From Pyrenophora tritici-repentis (lineage: Eukaryota > Ascomycota > Dothideomycetes > Pleosporales > Pleosporaceae), in contig NC_089391.1 in the NCBI RefSeq assembly GCF_003171515.1, positions 806,001 to 870,000 of the forward strand: a DNA stretch of 64,000 nucleotides. Direction: 5' to 3'. The position numbers and the translations under genes were made by a program. Position 1 is the first letter of the stretch; each line of letters opens with the position of its first letter. Below, piece by piece: positions 51,153 through 61,877 of the stretch. The notes under the pieces were generated by a model, which was not told the origin of the DNA, searched no databases, and saw nothing but the letters and a program-made list of their open reading frames with translations.

Positions 51153-51295
51153 GATCGTTCACAGGAGCAACGTAAATGATCAGACTCTGAGCAGTGGTAG
51201 AGAGGTAGAGGGACGCGGGGTTGTTTGCCAGTCCATCAAAGCTTTGGAGAAGCGTGTTGAGAGCGTCTGGGGTCGCAACACGCTGCACTGTAATC

Positions 51296-51934
51296 GTTTC
51301 AGAAGAAGTCGTTGAAGACACTAAGGAAGCAGCTTAGGAAGAAGTGGAAGAAGTACGACAGTGTCCTCGTAAGATATTATGAATCTGGCACCTCCTAGTC
51401 CAATTCTTCGCAAGCGCCTGTACTTCCTAAGGAATCTTCCAGTAGTGTGGCAAAGCCTTGTTGCCTATCTCCGGAGTATGCGTATACTAGGGTATATTGG
51501 TCATGAAACACCAGCTGTCATCCAAAGGATGTAGCTTGCCTCTCCAGGGACAATTTGGGGCTTTTTTAAAGGGAACCTAACGCGATTTCCTCTTCTTTGT
51601 GAGCCCTCGCTTGGCTTCAGATGGCCTTTACTTGGCGTGAGTACAGTGAGGTCATCCTTAAAAGATTCACCTTGAACGCGCGCTGAGAAGTGCGACCTGT
51701 ACGCTCTGAGATTGTGAGAAGTGAACTACGTACGAGAAGTGGCGCCAACTAGGCCTGTGGCTGTGCGGCGCTTTTGCCAAGCGCTCGGGATATCATGAAA
51801 AGGCAGGGTCAGTCGGGCTGAATCTGACCAGCGTCGATGCTCTTGCGCTCTGCTTCTCTTCCCTCCTTTGTCATCGCCAGCTTCGCAGTCAGTAACATAA
51901 ACATATGCACGGATCTAGTGATCACTAGAATCCG
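51296..51934. other. No feature recognised
   Basis: About 640 bp between the exonuclease relic and the dioxygenase 3' end. Short ORFs only. Confidence 0.35.
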
Positions 51935-53397
51935 TCAGGCACTGCCGCCTTCGTCAAAACTTACTTCGACCCGCTCAGAGTAAGGCATAATTTTGAAGAG
52001 CAGCGCACAGAAGCTGTACACAAACTCAGTCGAGGGTTCGTTTCCATACTAGAATACCTTAGCTGCACCCCTATATTCATAGGCATGAGGGCAACACATA
52101 CTAGTGCGAACCCGAACTGCACGCTCTTTATTGCATTCATCGGTTCATTGACCCACTTCACCTTTATCAATGTATTCGGATACTCAGCGTACACCTGCCG
52201 AAGTAAGTTATTCCCATAACCCCACACGGCCTCCGTTTTGAGTGGCTTTCCGAGTTCCTTGCCGACGTGATGATGGGTGCGAAGGATCTCGTCAAGCGGA
52301 TTCCCGTAGTCGATGTTGCTGATGTGCTCGAGCACCGGGCGGACGAGCACCTCGACGCCGAGAGAGCGGAAGACTTCAAATGCAATCATGTCTGAACCTT
52401 TCAAGACAGCGGGGAGGGCGGAGGCGCCTTCCGTAGTGGCATGGGCGTAAGCGTGGCTGCAGTACTTGCCGAGATAGCCACCTGTTTTTCGAGTCAGCAA
52501 CCCTCTCGCAACGTCACTGAGATGAGACTCGCCTTCCGACATGAACTCCGGCTGAGCTAACGCATCCTTGACTTCTTTGTACAACGGTAGCTGCTGAACA
52601 TCCAGTGCATCGGCATGTCCGGCAATCTCACCGAGGCCACAACGCGCATACAAGTTATACGTCAGGGTGATGCGATAACCAGACGTGACCTCGAGGACTT
52701 CATGCTCGCAATCGCTGTAGAATGCAGCCCACTGTACGTCCCTGGCCGGCCCAGACCAGTCGAAAACCGTAACCTGGCCCTGGTGGCGGACAACAAGCTG
52801 ACCCCCTTCATGTGGGCAGGGCAGACACACGACGAGCGATCCGAACTGTAGACCTGAGCGCGGAGTATCGATGTGAGGCTTAAAAAGACCCGACGGGGCT
52901 TGATAGACCTATTGTCAACCAGTAAACCTGAAAGGTCTACGAGCCAGTGAAACAAAACTTACGTTGAGTTTGTACAGCTTAGCTAGAATGCCTTGAGATG
53001 AGTTCGGAAGTCTAGGCAGTAGAGCCTGACCAATGACATCGATAATCCCCACCTCGTACGGGCAGAAGTTGATTGAGAATTCCGATGTGTCGAGTTTGGA
53101 CGCCTTCCGATACGTTTCATCCATGATATCCTTGCCTTGAAAGCCAAACCCAGCGGGCTGAGTAGTTTCGACAAGCTTCTGAACCACAGGGTCATCGGAA
53201 GGGGAGGGGAATGTTAACTTCTCGATTGAGTGAGGGGCATCCCAGCGGATGGTGACTGGAGCTGCGGGTAGGCTAGGCTTAACAGTACCGCCACAGGCAT
53301 AGGCTGCGTTGGTGAGGAGGCTGGATATTGTCTGCGCGATGTTGTTGGTCGCACCATCCCAGATGTTCGAAATACTTAGTTTGGGTACCTCAGACAT
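51935..53397 (-). CDS. 2-oxoglutarate/Fe(II)-dependent dioxygenase-like protein
   Basis: Three exons: 53397-52963, 52908-52102 and 52048-51935, with GT-AG introns of 54 and 53 nt. The joined frame encodes about 451 residues. The prolyl-hydroxylase-like core is around GLFKPHIDTPRSG, with the HxD iron ligands. It continues with VCLPCPHEGGQLVVRHQGQV and FYSDCEHEVLEVTSGYRITL, where the CEHEV His is the likely second ligand; a downstream Arg in GYRITLTYN fits the 2OG site. The third exon restores the conserved-looking end YGNEPSTEFVYSFCALLFKI. Similar proteins are common in filamentous fungi and their substrate is unknown. The start ATG 53397 gives MSEVPKLSISNIW. It looks intact and is the best preserved host gene of the right half. 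Confidence 0.85.
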
Positions 53398-53917
53398 GGT
53401 GTGACCTAGTGGCTTGGACAGAGTATGTGGATGTTGGACGCTGTACGAGTAAGAAAGGGAGGGGGGAGGAAACCAAGTTAAAATATGTAGAAGTTAGTGA
53501 CGTTCAGTGGTCTGAATGCGGTGTCACGTGGAGTCGTGTCGACTAAACCTCTTTATTGGCTGCAAATGTGGTACAAGTTCAGGCAGCAATGCGCTCCATC
53601 AGCTAGCCACCGTTACATGTAAGAACTGTTCGATCCAATGATATATGGAACGACAAACACCTATCTGGCTCCCGAGAAAGCGTAGAATGAGGTGGAAGGG
53701 GGGAAGGTCCTTCTCGAGCTACATGCTACCGGTAGCTACACCACCGTGGACGGCAGCCGCTTTCGCAAGACGATCGGCGAGTCCGTTATGCTGTCTGAGA
53801 ATGCGCCAGAACCCAATCTAGATGTTCTTAGTTTCGTGTTCTACCAACATACTGTCGGGAGTGACAACTGACCTTTATATTGGAACAAGGTCCCTTCAGT
53901 AGTATGACTATCACAGG
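53398..53917. other. Upstream region of the dioxygenase, no gene
   Basis: About 500 bp with no credible ORF. It includes ACCGTTACATGTAAG at 53610-53624, reminiscent of an LTR edge but without a partner. Confidence 0.3.
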
Positions 53918-54058
53918 TTACCGAGTGAGAGGGACAAGGCACGGCGGTTGAAACTTATTGTATTGACTATCGTGTTGAGTGTTCACAAGTCAGGCTGTTG
54001 TGGTGGATGCCATTGCCCACCGGGCAGTGCCTGCCACACCAGCACATCATGTGACTCT
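53918..54058 (+). repeat. Diverged Copia2-family LTR fragment
   Basis: Contains the Copia2 LTR blocks TTGTATTG, TGCCCACCGGGCAGTGCCTGC and ATCATGTGACT in the same order and similar spacing, with many substitutions between. Its end lacks the GGTTACA terminus. It is an old solo or truncated LTR of a relative. Confidence 0.65.
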
Positions 54059-54068
54059 CAAGCACCTT

Positions 54069-55065
54069 CTACCCTGGACTGAACCCAGATATTCTCAACA
54101 ATTTCCTAGTATCTTCTAGCCTCTCTAGAAGCTCTTTGGCGTGAGACAGTACGCTAGCTCCACTCCCGTCACAATTCGAGATCGAGGTACTATGCGAGGC
54201 CAGGTACGTTGCGACCTCAGTTTGACCGTATTGCAGTGATATGATCAACAGGGTCTCTCCACTCTTATCCTTAAGGTCAATTAGAGATCCTTGCTCCACT
54301 AGAAATTGTCGGCCATAGGGCTTATCCCTTGGCTCCTCCCTAGGTAACCAGGCAGCCACCCATTCGCCCGCTAGTACCTTTATGGCCTAGCTCCTTCACT
54401 CTCTCCTCCCACTGCGTATATAGACCTCCTCCTGATAGCTCTAATACGACATGATTTTCCCCAACCTTGACGCTTGACAGAAATCTGACCATATCGTACT
54501 GCCCTTTCATGCAGGCTAGAGCTAGAGCAGTGTTTCCGTTGGGGTCCTTTCTGTGAAGAAATGTCTTGGCCGAATTCGTGCTCTTTAAGCAAAGTGCAGC
54601 TTGTTTGATATCACTGGTGACACAGTGGGATGTAAACCACATGTACTCTTCCTCGTCAAGCGCCAGACTATTCAGTGGCTCTAGTAGATGCTCTTCACTG
54701 GGATGACTCTGAATAGGTCCTTGCGCTGATTCCTCAAGGATCTCTTCTGTTTCAGGGTCTTCGATATCGGTCCCAATTGTTTTCCAGATACCAGCGTCTC
54801 TATCCAATTCAAATCCCGACTCAAGCTCTTCAGAAATGCTGTCAGCTCCGAATAGCCAGACTAGCTGGTACTCCTGCTACAATTTGTGGCAATGTGAAAG
54901 ACGGCTATTAGGATATCCTTCGGAGGCTCGACTAAACCCATGAGTGTGTAGCCTTCTGCAAATAGGGAAGGGACAAACGACAAAGGCGTCCAAGTCATTC
55001 CACTTGAAGACTATCGCTGGTGCTAGCGTTCTGCGTTTTCTTATTGCGAGTATCCGTTCTAGCAA
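54069..55065 (-). pseudogene. Ankyrin-repeat protein relic
   Basis: Minus-strand coding pieces share one gene order. The first, 55065-54877, reads APAIVFKWNDLDAFVVCPFP, then ICRRLHTHGFSRASEGYPNS, ending SHCHKL: a Cys/His segment known from fungal ankyrin proteins. An in-frame TAG follows, then QEYQLVWLFGAD leading into 54807-54340 with one ankyrin repeat (GNTALALACMKGQYDMVRFL). A frame change near 54350 leads to a second repeat (GETLLIISLQYGQTEVATYL), ending at 54069. One nonsense codon and one frameshift make it a probable pseudogene. The 5' end is not found. Confidence 0.6.
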
Positions 55066-55488
55066 GACACAAGGTCGTGCTTTTCAGGGTACGAACACGA
55101 CTTCCAACTACATAAAGACGGAGATGGGTTAGTGCTAACTGCGGGGTAGTCTTGGCAGCGAACATCTGCCTGGTTACCGTGTCTGTGCAACCTAATCACC
55201 TGTTGGAGAACTAACAACACATCACGTCACTGCGGGCCAGTGGTCTGCCTTACATAGTACGCAAATCGACGAAGGTAGTTTGTCACGGTAATCACCCTAA
55301 TTCCCTGACACCTAAACGGCCACAGACGCCAGGTGCTCCCTTGAGCACCCGGCATCTGTTGATTGGCTAGGAGCAGCCGAGGCCCCACGCTAAGCGCACA
55401 GGCCCCGCTCATATCTGCTCACCGCAACCTGAACCTGTTCTGCTCTGCTCCTGCAGTCGCAACTTACCTTTGTAATGGAACGATGCCT
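55066..55488. other. No gene recognised
   Basis: About 420 bp between the ankyrin relic and the family-Z repeat. It contains the palindromic GGGTGCTC-like stretch near 55330-55350. Nothing else is supported. Confidence 0.3.
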
Positions 55489-55633
55489 ATCTGGGACTAG
55501 CGCTGTTTATGGTCACCCACCTACATATACTGTTCGTAGCCTCAGACAATACAACCGCAGTTCAATCCTTCAATTCTTCTAGCACCCACAATCCCCCACA
55601 TCTGACTATTGAGACTATCCCTCTACCACAATA
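55489..55633 (+). repeat. LTR-like repeat, family Z, copy 2
   Basis: Reverse complement of 3569-3755 in order and content (GACTAGCGCTGTTTATGGT, CAGTTCAATCCTTCAATTC, GAGACTATCCCTCTACCAC). It ends where the insulysin remnant begins and so removed or separated that gene's 5' part. Confidence 0.6.
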
Positions 55634-57505
55634 CCCAAGGCTCATGTGCAAATCTACTTCCGAACGCCTATCACCAGCGTCACAGCTCGTATCACATTGT
55701 TAAGCACGCTCTACTGCGAGCTTGTAAATGATGCTCTAGCCGAGTTTTCATACGACGCCAGCCACTCTGGACTGATGTACGACTTTACCAATCGCATTAG
55801 GGGTCTTTTGATCGATGTTAGTGGCTACAATGACAAACTAGATGTGTTGCTGGAGAAGATATTGCGGTATAATGCAGTCAATCAAAGTGTGTCCGCGCGA
55901 GGCAGTCATTGGTGTATTCGCTATCTGTCCGTGTGTTGTCGTTGTTGTCTGCTGGCCTTGCTACAAAGGCAGCAGCAGGATCTATTTCACATGACGTATC
56001 ACCATCACGTGACACACGTGAAACACGTGATCCATTTCTCCTCATAACCGTCACAGAAGATCTTGCTCCAAGTACGAGATCTCGAGGCATCGAAAGATCG
56101 TTTCCAGATCATCCACGACCGGATGTTGCGTTACTTACGCAATTCGCGGTACGAGCAGCCTTCCGACTAGATTGGCTCCTACTCTGAACAGTTCAAGAGC
56201 GAGAAGAGTGTGATGGACGAAGACCTGCTCCTAGAGCTCGAGAATGTGACCGCACAGGATGTCCAGCAATTCTTCCCGCAGATCCTAGCGCAATGTCATG
56301 TCGAGGTGTTAGCACACAGCAACTTGTACAAGGGGGAAGCTTTGGAGATTACCGATCTCGTAGAGCGTACCATCAAGCCAAAGAGACTACCAGCGAACCA
56401 GGCGCCGACACCTCGGGGACTCATCTGGCCATCTGGAAGTAACTTCATCTACAAGAAGCAACTAAAGGATCCTGGAAACGTCAACCACTGCATCGAGTAC
56501 AGCCTGTATGCTGGCCACCGCTACGACATCGTCATGCGCGCCAAGCTGCTGCTTCTTGGACAGATGACCGACGAGCCTTGCTTCAATCAGCTTCGCACCA
56601 TCGAGCAGCTCGGCTACAATATATCTTCAGGCGCTAGCTTCCACGACATTTGGTCAGGTTACCGCATTCTCATTGAAAGTGAGAAAGACTGTAGGTACCT
56701 TGAGGGTCGCATTGAGAACTTCTTCAACATATTCGAGCAGATGCTGAATAATATGAGCGAGGAGGAATTTGAGGGCCACAAGCGTGCGATGATCAACAAG
56801 AGGCTGGCGAAACTCAAGAACTTGTCGTCTGAAGACAATAGGTTCTGGAATCATATTTATAGTCATTCTTATAATTTCCTGCAAGGCATGCCAGTCCCAA
56901 CTCTCTCATATTAGTATAGTATTAATGAATGTACAGCCGACGTTGATGGCGCGACTCTTGAGAAGCTCACAAAGGAGGACATGATCGACTTCTACAGCCA
57001 CTACATATCGACATCGTCCTCTCAGCGCTCCAAGCTGTCAGTGCATCTCCAAGCACAGGCCAAGGCGAAGGAGCCCTCCCTCGACGAGAAGAAGACCGCC
57101 CCTGCCGCTGCGCTCAAGATCGTTCTCACAGAACACAAGATCGCAGCCAACGACCAGGCTTTCCAGGCCCGCATCAAAAACGCATCGTCCAACGAAGCTA
57201 TCTCAGATGCCGTTGCCAGTCATCTTACCGACGACCTCATAATGGAGAAGGAAGTCGCTGACAAGGCCCTTGATGAGGCCAAGGCTGCACTGAATGTCGC
57301 TGACTCTGGTTTCCGAGCTGCTCCACAGGCCCTCGATGTGTCGGCAGATGTCAAGAGCGTAGTGGATACATCGCAACCAGTTCTCATCGAGGATGTACAT
57401 GCCTGGAAGGCGAGTATGCAAGCCAGCTCTGCTGTGCGACCGGTACGCAACCTAGAAGAGTTTGTCGAGGTTACTGATAAGCTACAAGAAAAGATGTTGC
57501 TTTGA
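55634..57505 (+). pseudogene. Insulysin-like M16 metallopeptidase, 5'-truncated and split by a solo LTR
   Basis: Only the C-terminal, non-catalytic half remains; the HxxEH zinc site is missing. 55634-55859 encodes the VQIYFRTPITS block followed by VSGYNDKLDVLLEKIL. After the solo LTR (55860-56055) the frame continues exactly with LLQVRDLEASKDRF. In-frame TAG at about 56132 (EQPSD*IGSYS) is probably CAG to TAG. Further blocks: FNQLRTIEQLGYNISSGASF, NFLQ. A non-canonical GC-AG intron (about 56886-56936) precedes DVDGATLEKLTKEDMIDFYS, and the normal C-terminus PVLIEDVHAWKASMQ ends at TGA 57503-57505. Fungal insulysins degrade small peptides. This one cannot act. Confidence 0.88.
55860..56055 (+). 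mobile_element. Solo LTR, family alpha, in the insulysin relic
   Basis: 196 bp, start TATTGCGGT (TG probably mutated to TA), end AACCGTCACA, with the 5-bp duplication GAAGA on both sides (55855-55859 and 56056-56060). Contains repeated CACGTG boxes (ATCACGTGACACACGTGAAA). Copy 1 of the family is at 3353-3541. Confidence 0.85.
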
Positions 57506-57540
57506 ATACCCTTCAAAGATATAGCGTACCGTGTCCGCGC

Positions 57541-57885
57541 CCGGAATTCGCAGTAATGTCTGTGAAAGAAGGTCTTGTAGAGGTACGTGCAACCTGTCAC
57601 CACGGTGACTTTTCATATCAAAAAGCTGCTGATGAACACGGTGTATGGTGCTCAACTTTAGCCCGCCCGTTGCACGAGGTGAGCGCGTCCAACGAGGATC
57701 AGGCACTCAAACAAAGCGTGATGCACCGGCGCGATGAGGAGGAGCTGGCGAGGTACATAAAAGAACTCACAGAGCGAATGATCAAAAGTTTTGCTGCCTC
57801 GGTTATTGGAAAGGAGCCATGTGAGCGCTGGCTTACCGGCTTCCTCAACCACAACAAAAAAACGCTCATCACAGCCTGCTGGTAG
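57541..57885 (+). pseudogene. pogo/Fot transposase N-terminal fragment
   Basis: The plus-strand frame has the psq-type helix-turn-helix region (FSYQKAADEHGVWCSTLARP), then EELARYIKELTERMI and a CENP-B-like CERWLTGFLNHNKK. It stops at 57885 before any catalytic residue. There is no terminal repeat beside it. It directly follows the insulysin 3' end. A fragment of a family related to but different from pogo2. Confidence 0.7.
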
Positions 57886-58719
57886 CCCCAGATCTTGTGC
57901 AAATCAAAAGAAGCTCTCTGGTCTGCGTCCATCGCTGAGTGTATAAAATGAGCCACATCTTGCCATAGTTACTTGCGAAGGTAGCATGTCACGAACCACA
58001 GGACCTTTGCAGCTTGCTCTTTCAGTTTGTAGCCGACTGTTGCGTAGTCGCAAATCGTCTGTCTCTATACTGGCAAGATCCTGCGCGTGAAGTTGGATCT
58101 AAATTGATCTCAAGAAAAGGGAAGCCGGGACGGGTGGCGAGAGGAACACGGCTTCCAAAGTCTCACTAGGCTCCAAAGTGTACAAAGAGAAGCCTGCATT
58201 AGCTCCCGAGTGAAGACCTCGAAGCGGGAGGGTGCGAGAGATGATTTGTGAGTGGCAAATGTGTGAATCGTAACAGTGCTCCTGTCAGATAGCAGGTGTT
58301 GCACGTCACTGCCTTGATGTCAGATAGAAGGCCATCCAGCAGGAAGTTTAGTATCTGTGTTGATTGCAGCCATTTTGGCCAACCCGCCTCTATCCTACTT
58401 CGGCCTTACTTCTACGAGGGCATATACGTCGTGATAGCACCATCATACAAGAAACACAAGACACTCAATGATCAAGAATCATCAATTCTATGCAATATCT
58501 TATCTAATCTGACAACTCCACAAATCTTTCCCTTTGGCTTCACACGCGGTGCGCTTCAGTCAGGTCTATACAGTGTAGTGGAGGATTTTCCCACAGGAAT
58601 GTGTGCTCGATGCAAGTGTTAGAGGTTAGATTGTTGAGTGTATATGTAGGTGTCTGAGTTTTGTTCGATGGGATCCTTCGCGATCCTATATGGTTTCCAC
58701 TGTCCGAGCGCCCTTCGGG
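57886..58719. other. No gene recognised
   Basis: About 830 bp. Short ORFs on both strands lack motifs. Probably degenerate sequence between two transposon fragments. Confidence 0.3.
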
Positions 58720-58881
58720 TCCGTTCATTCCCACTTGCTCCACCACAACAGGTTTATCGCCAGGCCTTAGATTATTGATCTCTGCAAGCGCATCTGAAAT
58801 TCCTGACATGGTAGTTGAGTAATTACGCGTTGAAATCTGGTGCAAATGTTGTGCCCTGATCGTTGGGTGCACGGACACGGT
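58720..58881 (-). pseudogene. 5'-terminal fragment of a pogo2-like transposon
   Basis: Read on the minus strand from 58881, a terminus similar to pogo2 (CGTGTCCGTGCACC) is followed by TTTCAACGCG, then ACTCAAC.ACCATG, as in pogo2. The first codons are MSGISDALAEINNLRPGDKP (pogo2: MPLIDDVIADLESQEPEEK). The frame then loses similarity. A solo end of the element. Confidence 0.6.
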
Positions 58882-59267
58882 AAAGGTGCGAGGCATAACA
58901 CGAATAAGAACACGCAAGAACAAAACCCAATCAACAATTCATTATCATTACAATAGATTATCGAATCCGACACCAGTACTGTTTAGGGGTCAATTATCTC
59001 CCTCTCGAAGGTGGCTTACATTCTGCAAATCTTTAAAGAAAGATTCAGCCCTTCTAGCCGTTGCTATAATCGTCTTTCGGGCGATAGAGTATAACAATAG
59101 AAACTATATCCATCCAGCACTCTTCAGGATGCAGCAGAATCAGCGCCATTAGGGTTATCAACGGCGCTGATTGGCTGACAAATCCAAATAGGGCTGTACA
59201 AAATTGCGTGTATATCTTAGATTATCAACTGTTTTTGATTATAAGGAGACTATCCTATTTAGAAGTC
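58882..59267. other. No gene recognised
   Basis: AT-rich stretch of about 385 bp at the 3' side of the beta-trefoil gene. Confidence 0.3.
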
Positions 59268-59986
59268 TTACAGTTCGGTATTAGCAGCCCCACTCTCCAA
59301 AAAGTTCCATACAATTCCTTCAGACAGCTTATTCCCAGTCCTCCCCAGCATTTGTAACCCGTTCTGGGCATTGATCACTATAGGACGAAGAGTCCACCAG
59401 TCCAGCATTTGCATAATGTAGCCCCCTTTTGGTACCGGAGTGATAGTAAAGTGTCTCCAACCATCATGCTGCTCTGCCGAGCACTTGAGTCTCCCATCCC
59501 ACCCATGGCATATGAACTTAGCCGAGACGCAGTCTCGGAATCCAAACCAGCCTTCAGTTTTGTAACGGTGTGAGGAGAGGAGGAGGACTGCGTTGCATTG
59601 TGTAGCTATGGAGGAACTGCAGCTATATAGGTGTGTGCGATGAGAAAGTGTGGTAGCGATGGCCGTACCCAACTCTCACCCAAGTCGGTCTTGGCAAGTC
59701 CCAAACCGTTACAAGTTTCTATACACACCCACAGGATGGATCCACGACCGCCAGGCGGGGCTATTACAACGTGGCCATCAAGTAATGTAAGCACATTGCC
59801 GCATGAAATAGAGCGAATGATGACAGTAGATCTATGTGAAGGCACCCAACTCGGCGAGGCGTGATCTTTCACGAGGTCTAAAGTAACGTTTTCGGCGGTC
59901 GTGGTAGGTGTAAAGATGCTGGAATCATCTAAACCTGAGACAGATGCAGTATTGGGCTGATCAAGCTCCTGTGAAACCATGTTCAA
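59268..59986 (-). pseudogene. Beta-trefoil/fascin-like fungal protein, interrupted by a 153-bp element
   Basis: Minus-strand frame from ATG 59986 (or 59980) to the TAA at 59268. It has RSTVIIRSISCGNVLTLLDG and HVVIAPPGGRGSILWVCIET. After the insertion come EGWFGFRDCVSAKFICHGWD, CSAEQHDGWRHFTI and the C-terminal part. The GRGS.W / GWFGFR / CSAE..GW pattern is that of a fungal family with an actin-crosslinking-like beta-trefoil. Ignoring the 153-bp insertion and one TSD copy (AGTTT at 59556-59560 and 59714-59718) gives an open frame of about 187 codons. The insertion brings stops, so the present allele should be a truncation. Function unknown. Confidence 0.82.
59561..59713 (-). mobile_element. 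153-bp TG...CA element, copy 5
   Basis: Exactly 153 bp, reverse complement identical to 32222-32374, flanked by AGTTT on both sides. It interrupts an otherwise open host reading frame. Confidence 0.96.
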
Positions 59987-60965
59987 CGATGAAAGAGCCG
60001 TTCTAACTGCGGCATTGACAGATGGAGCGAACGCGCTTAGGTCTGCGCGAAATCAAGGAATCAGTACACTGTTTGATAACCAAATTCTGTCAGGTGCTTA
60101 CCTACTCACAAAGATTGGTCCACTTATCCTAGTCGTCGTCGTTGTTGTTTTGAGTCGACGCCGATGTTGCTGCGGGGTAGGTGACAACCGAGCTTCTTAG
60201 TTACCGACTTGCGTAATGCGCTCCGGTGGTGGAAGCTGTGGTTATTCTCAACGCACTCGTCTCACCTCCTGGTATCGCCAAAATCCGTTCAGAAATCCAT
60301 AACTGACATTTGCCTCAACTTGGCCTTGGTGCGCGATCTATAAACTCCATTCTAATCGTTTAATAATTCTGTCCTCTAAAGCAGTTCGCAGCCGAATAAG
60401 ATCTGCCTATTCGCAGACTTACGAATGCGCTCCAGCTGAAACCCAAACCAAGAACCTGCCGTGTAAGCGCTATTGGTTTGAATTACGTGGATGATGCTAA
60501 GTGGCTCTTGTTAGCGGGGTAAAGTAGCACAGAATGGAGTTGCATGCTACCCGTTTTCGGGAATCTCACACGCACCAACCAAAACAAAGCAAACGACATT
60601 GCGGATCTGTGAAGGTACGTAGGCTTTAAAAACAGTGGTTTTTGATTGGCGTTTAGCCCTGGTGACTGCCAGGGTCCTAGTCGCTAACCGATCCTTGCAG
60701 GCAGCGTTACTCTAATCCGGGAAACGCGCGTTCATTACCCGTGCTCGCACTAATCACCGCGTTACCGATAGCCGTCGATCGATTGCACCTAAGAACACAA
60801 TCTAGTTCGTTTCTCGCGCCCAATCTTTTTCTAGAGATCAGACTCAACCAACTGACCCTCTCCGCGATTGCATCGTAATCGGCTACGACAAACAAAAACA
60901 TCTTTATTAATTCTATCAACACGAAAGACCTACTAGCGAATCTCCAAGCTGCAGCAGTAATCACA
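59987..60965. other. Intergenic; possible small ORF
   Basis: A 73-codon plus-strand ORF (59979-60200) has one hydrophobic segment followed by Arg and Cys residues, but nothing identifies it. The 5' region of the exonuclease gene lies at the right end. Confidence 0.3.
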
Positions 60966-61877
60966 ATGGCTACCTGTCTAGAGTCAACCTTGATTGGAAC
61001 TGTCTCTGAACTCCGAAAGTTTCTCTCTATATTATCCAAATCCAGTGCGCTATACCTCGATATCGAGGGATGGAATCTCAGTCGCCATGGAACCGTCTCA
61101 ATCATCACTATCCTTGCACATCCATCAAACCAAGCCCAACTCATCGATGTCTCGGCACTAGGTGACCTAGCCTTTAGCACAGCACTAGAGGACGGCAAGA
61201 CTCTTCAGTCTATCTTAGAAGACCGCAGCTTTTGCAAATACATCTGGGACGTACGAAACGATGCTAACGCCTTGTGGTTCCACTATGGAGTGAGCCTTGG
61301 TGGCATTACCGACCTCCAACTGCTCGAAAATGCCTCGAGATCAGACGACAAAACCTACGTTCGCGGCCTCGATAAGTGTGTTCAGAATGACTTAAAACTT
61401 GGGTTCATGAAGACGAACCGCTGGCTTAGGACGAAACAAGATATCAAGAAGCTCATGTGCACCGACGTTTTTTCCATCCGCCCGTTGGAACCCAAGACAA
61501 TAGAGTACTGTCAAAACGATATCATACATCTGCCAGCTTTACGTGAGATATATATAGCGCGTATAAAGCCTGAGTGGCTTGATAAGGCGAAAGAGGAGAG
61601 TGAACATCGCGTTACTCAAGCACGATCCCCTGAATACAACCCGCAGTCTGAGGGGAAGAAATTAGGACCTTGGGGCTCGGGCAGTAAAGGACGCATCCTT
61701 ACGATTGACCAAATGTGTGAGATGATGGAAGAGGAGCAGGAAGAGGCTATCGAAAGAGATTTGTTTGGGTATGACGATGATTTAGAATTCCTCGATGGTG
61801 ATGATGGATGGGACCAAGAAGGTCCCGGCGACTATGAAGATTGGGGCGCTTTACACAGTGATTGGGACAAATATTAG
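60966..61877 (+). CDS. 3'-5' exonuclease-domain (RNase D/DnaQ-like) protein
   Basis: A single-exon frame of 303 codons from ATG 60966 (context CACAATGG) to TAG 61875-61877. The DEDD fold is recognisable. Motif I is YLDIEG (Asp and Glu, about residues 36-39). Motif II is WDVRNDANALWFHYG (Asp near 95-98). The C-terminal motif is EYCQNDIIHLPALREIYIAR, with Asp near 182. The tail is acidic (YDDDLEFLDGDDGWDQE) after a conserved-looking PEYNPQSEGKKLGPWG. Proteins of this layout are common and often multicopy in filamentous ascomycetes. Their substrate is not established. No inactivating change is seen. A degraded paralogue lies at 50250-51295. Confidence 0.88.
   Translation: MATCLESTLIGTVSELRKFLSILSKSSALYLDIEGWNLSRHGTVSIITILAHPSNQAQLIDVSALGDLAFSTALEDGKTLQSILEDRSFCKYIWDVRNDANALWFHYGVSLGGITDLQLLENASRSDDKTYVRGLDKCVQNDLKLGFMKTNRWLRTKQDIKKLMCTDVFSIRPLEPKTIEYCQNDIIHLPALREIYIARIKPEWLDKAKEESEHRVTQARSPEYNPQSEGKKLGPWGSGSKGRILTIDQMCEMMEEEQEEAIERDLFGYDDDLEFLDGDDGWDQEGPGDYEDWGALHSDWDKY

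Larger units (their letters stand above)
50250..51295 (-). pseudogene. 3'-5' exonuclease-domain gene, degraded
   Basis: Minus-strand pieces match the layout of the intact gene at 60966-61877. An N-terminal piece at about 51290-51150 reads VATPDALNTLLQSFDGLANN and SLYLSTTAQSLIIYVAP. After an LTR-like insertion (50976-51152) comes AVDLPYLVEALRQKER, then TKVFFDARKTAKILFDSC. Then the relic reads MMELALCRSDIDR*WLAGL, where the TAG was probably CAG. Finally FDERILHLPVLWKKYHDRL, followed by a charged WNDDVM tail. The central part of the nuclease fold is shortened. Its end runs into the poly(C) tract at 50284-50301. The family is a DEDD (RNase D-like) exonuclease. Confidence 0.7.

Noticed and set aside
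59979..60200. Small membrane protein with one hydrophobic segment
   Set aside because: The hydrophobic stretch comes from a GTC/GTT micros­atellite-like run, and there is no independent support.
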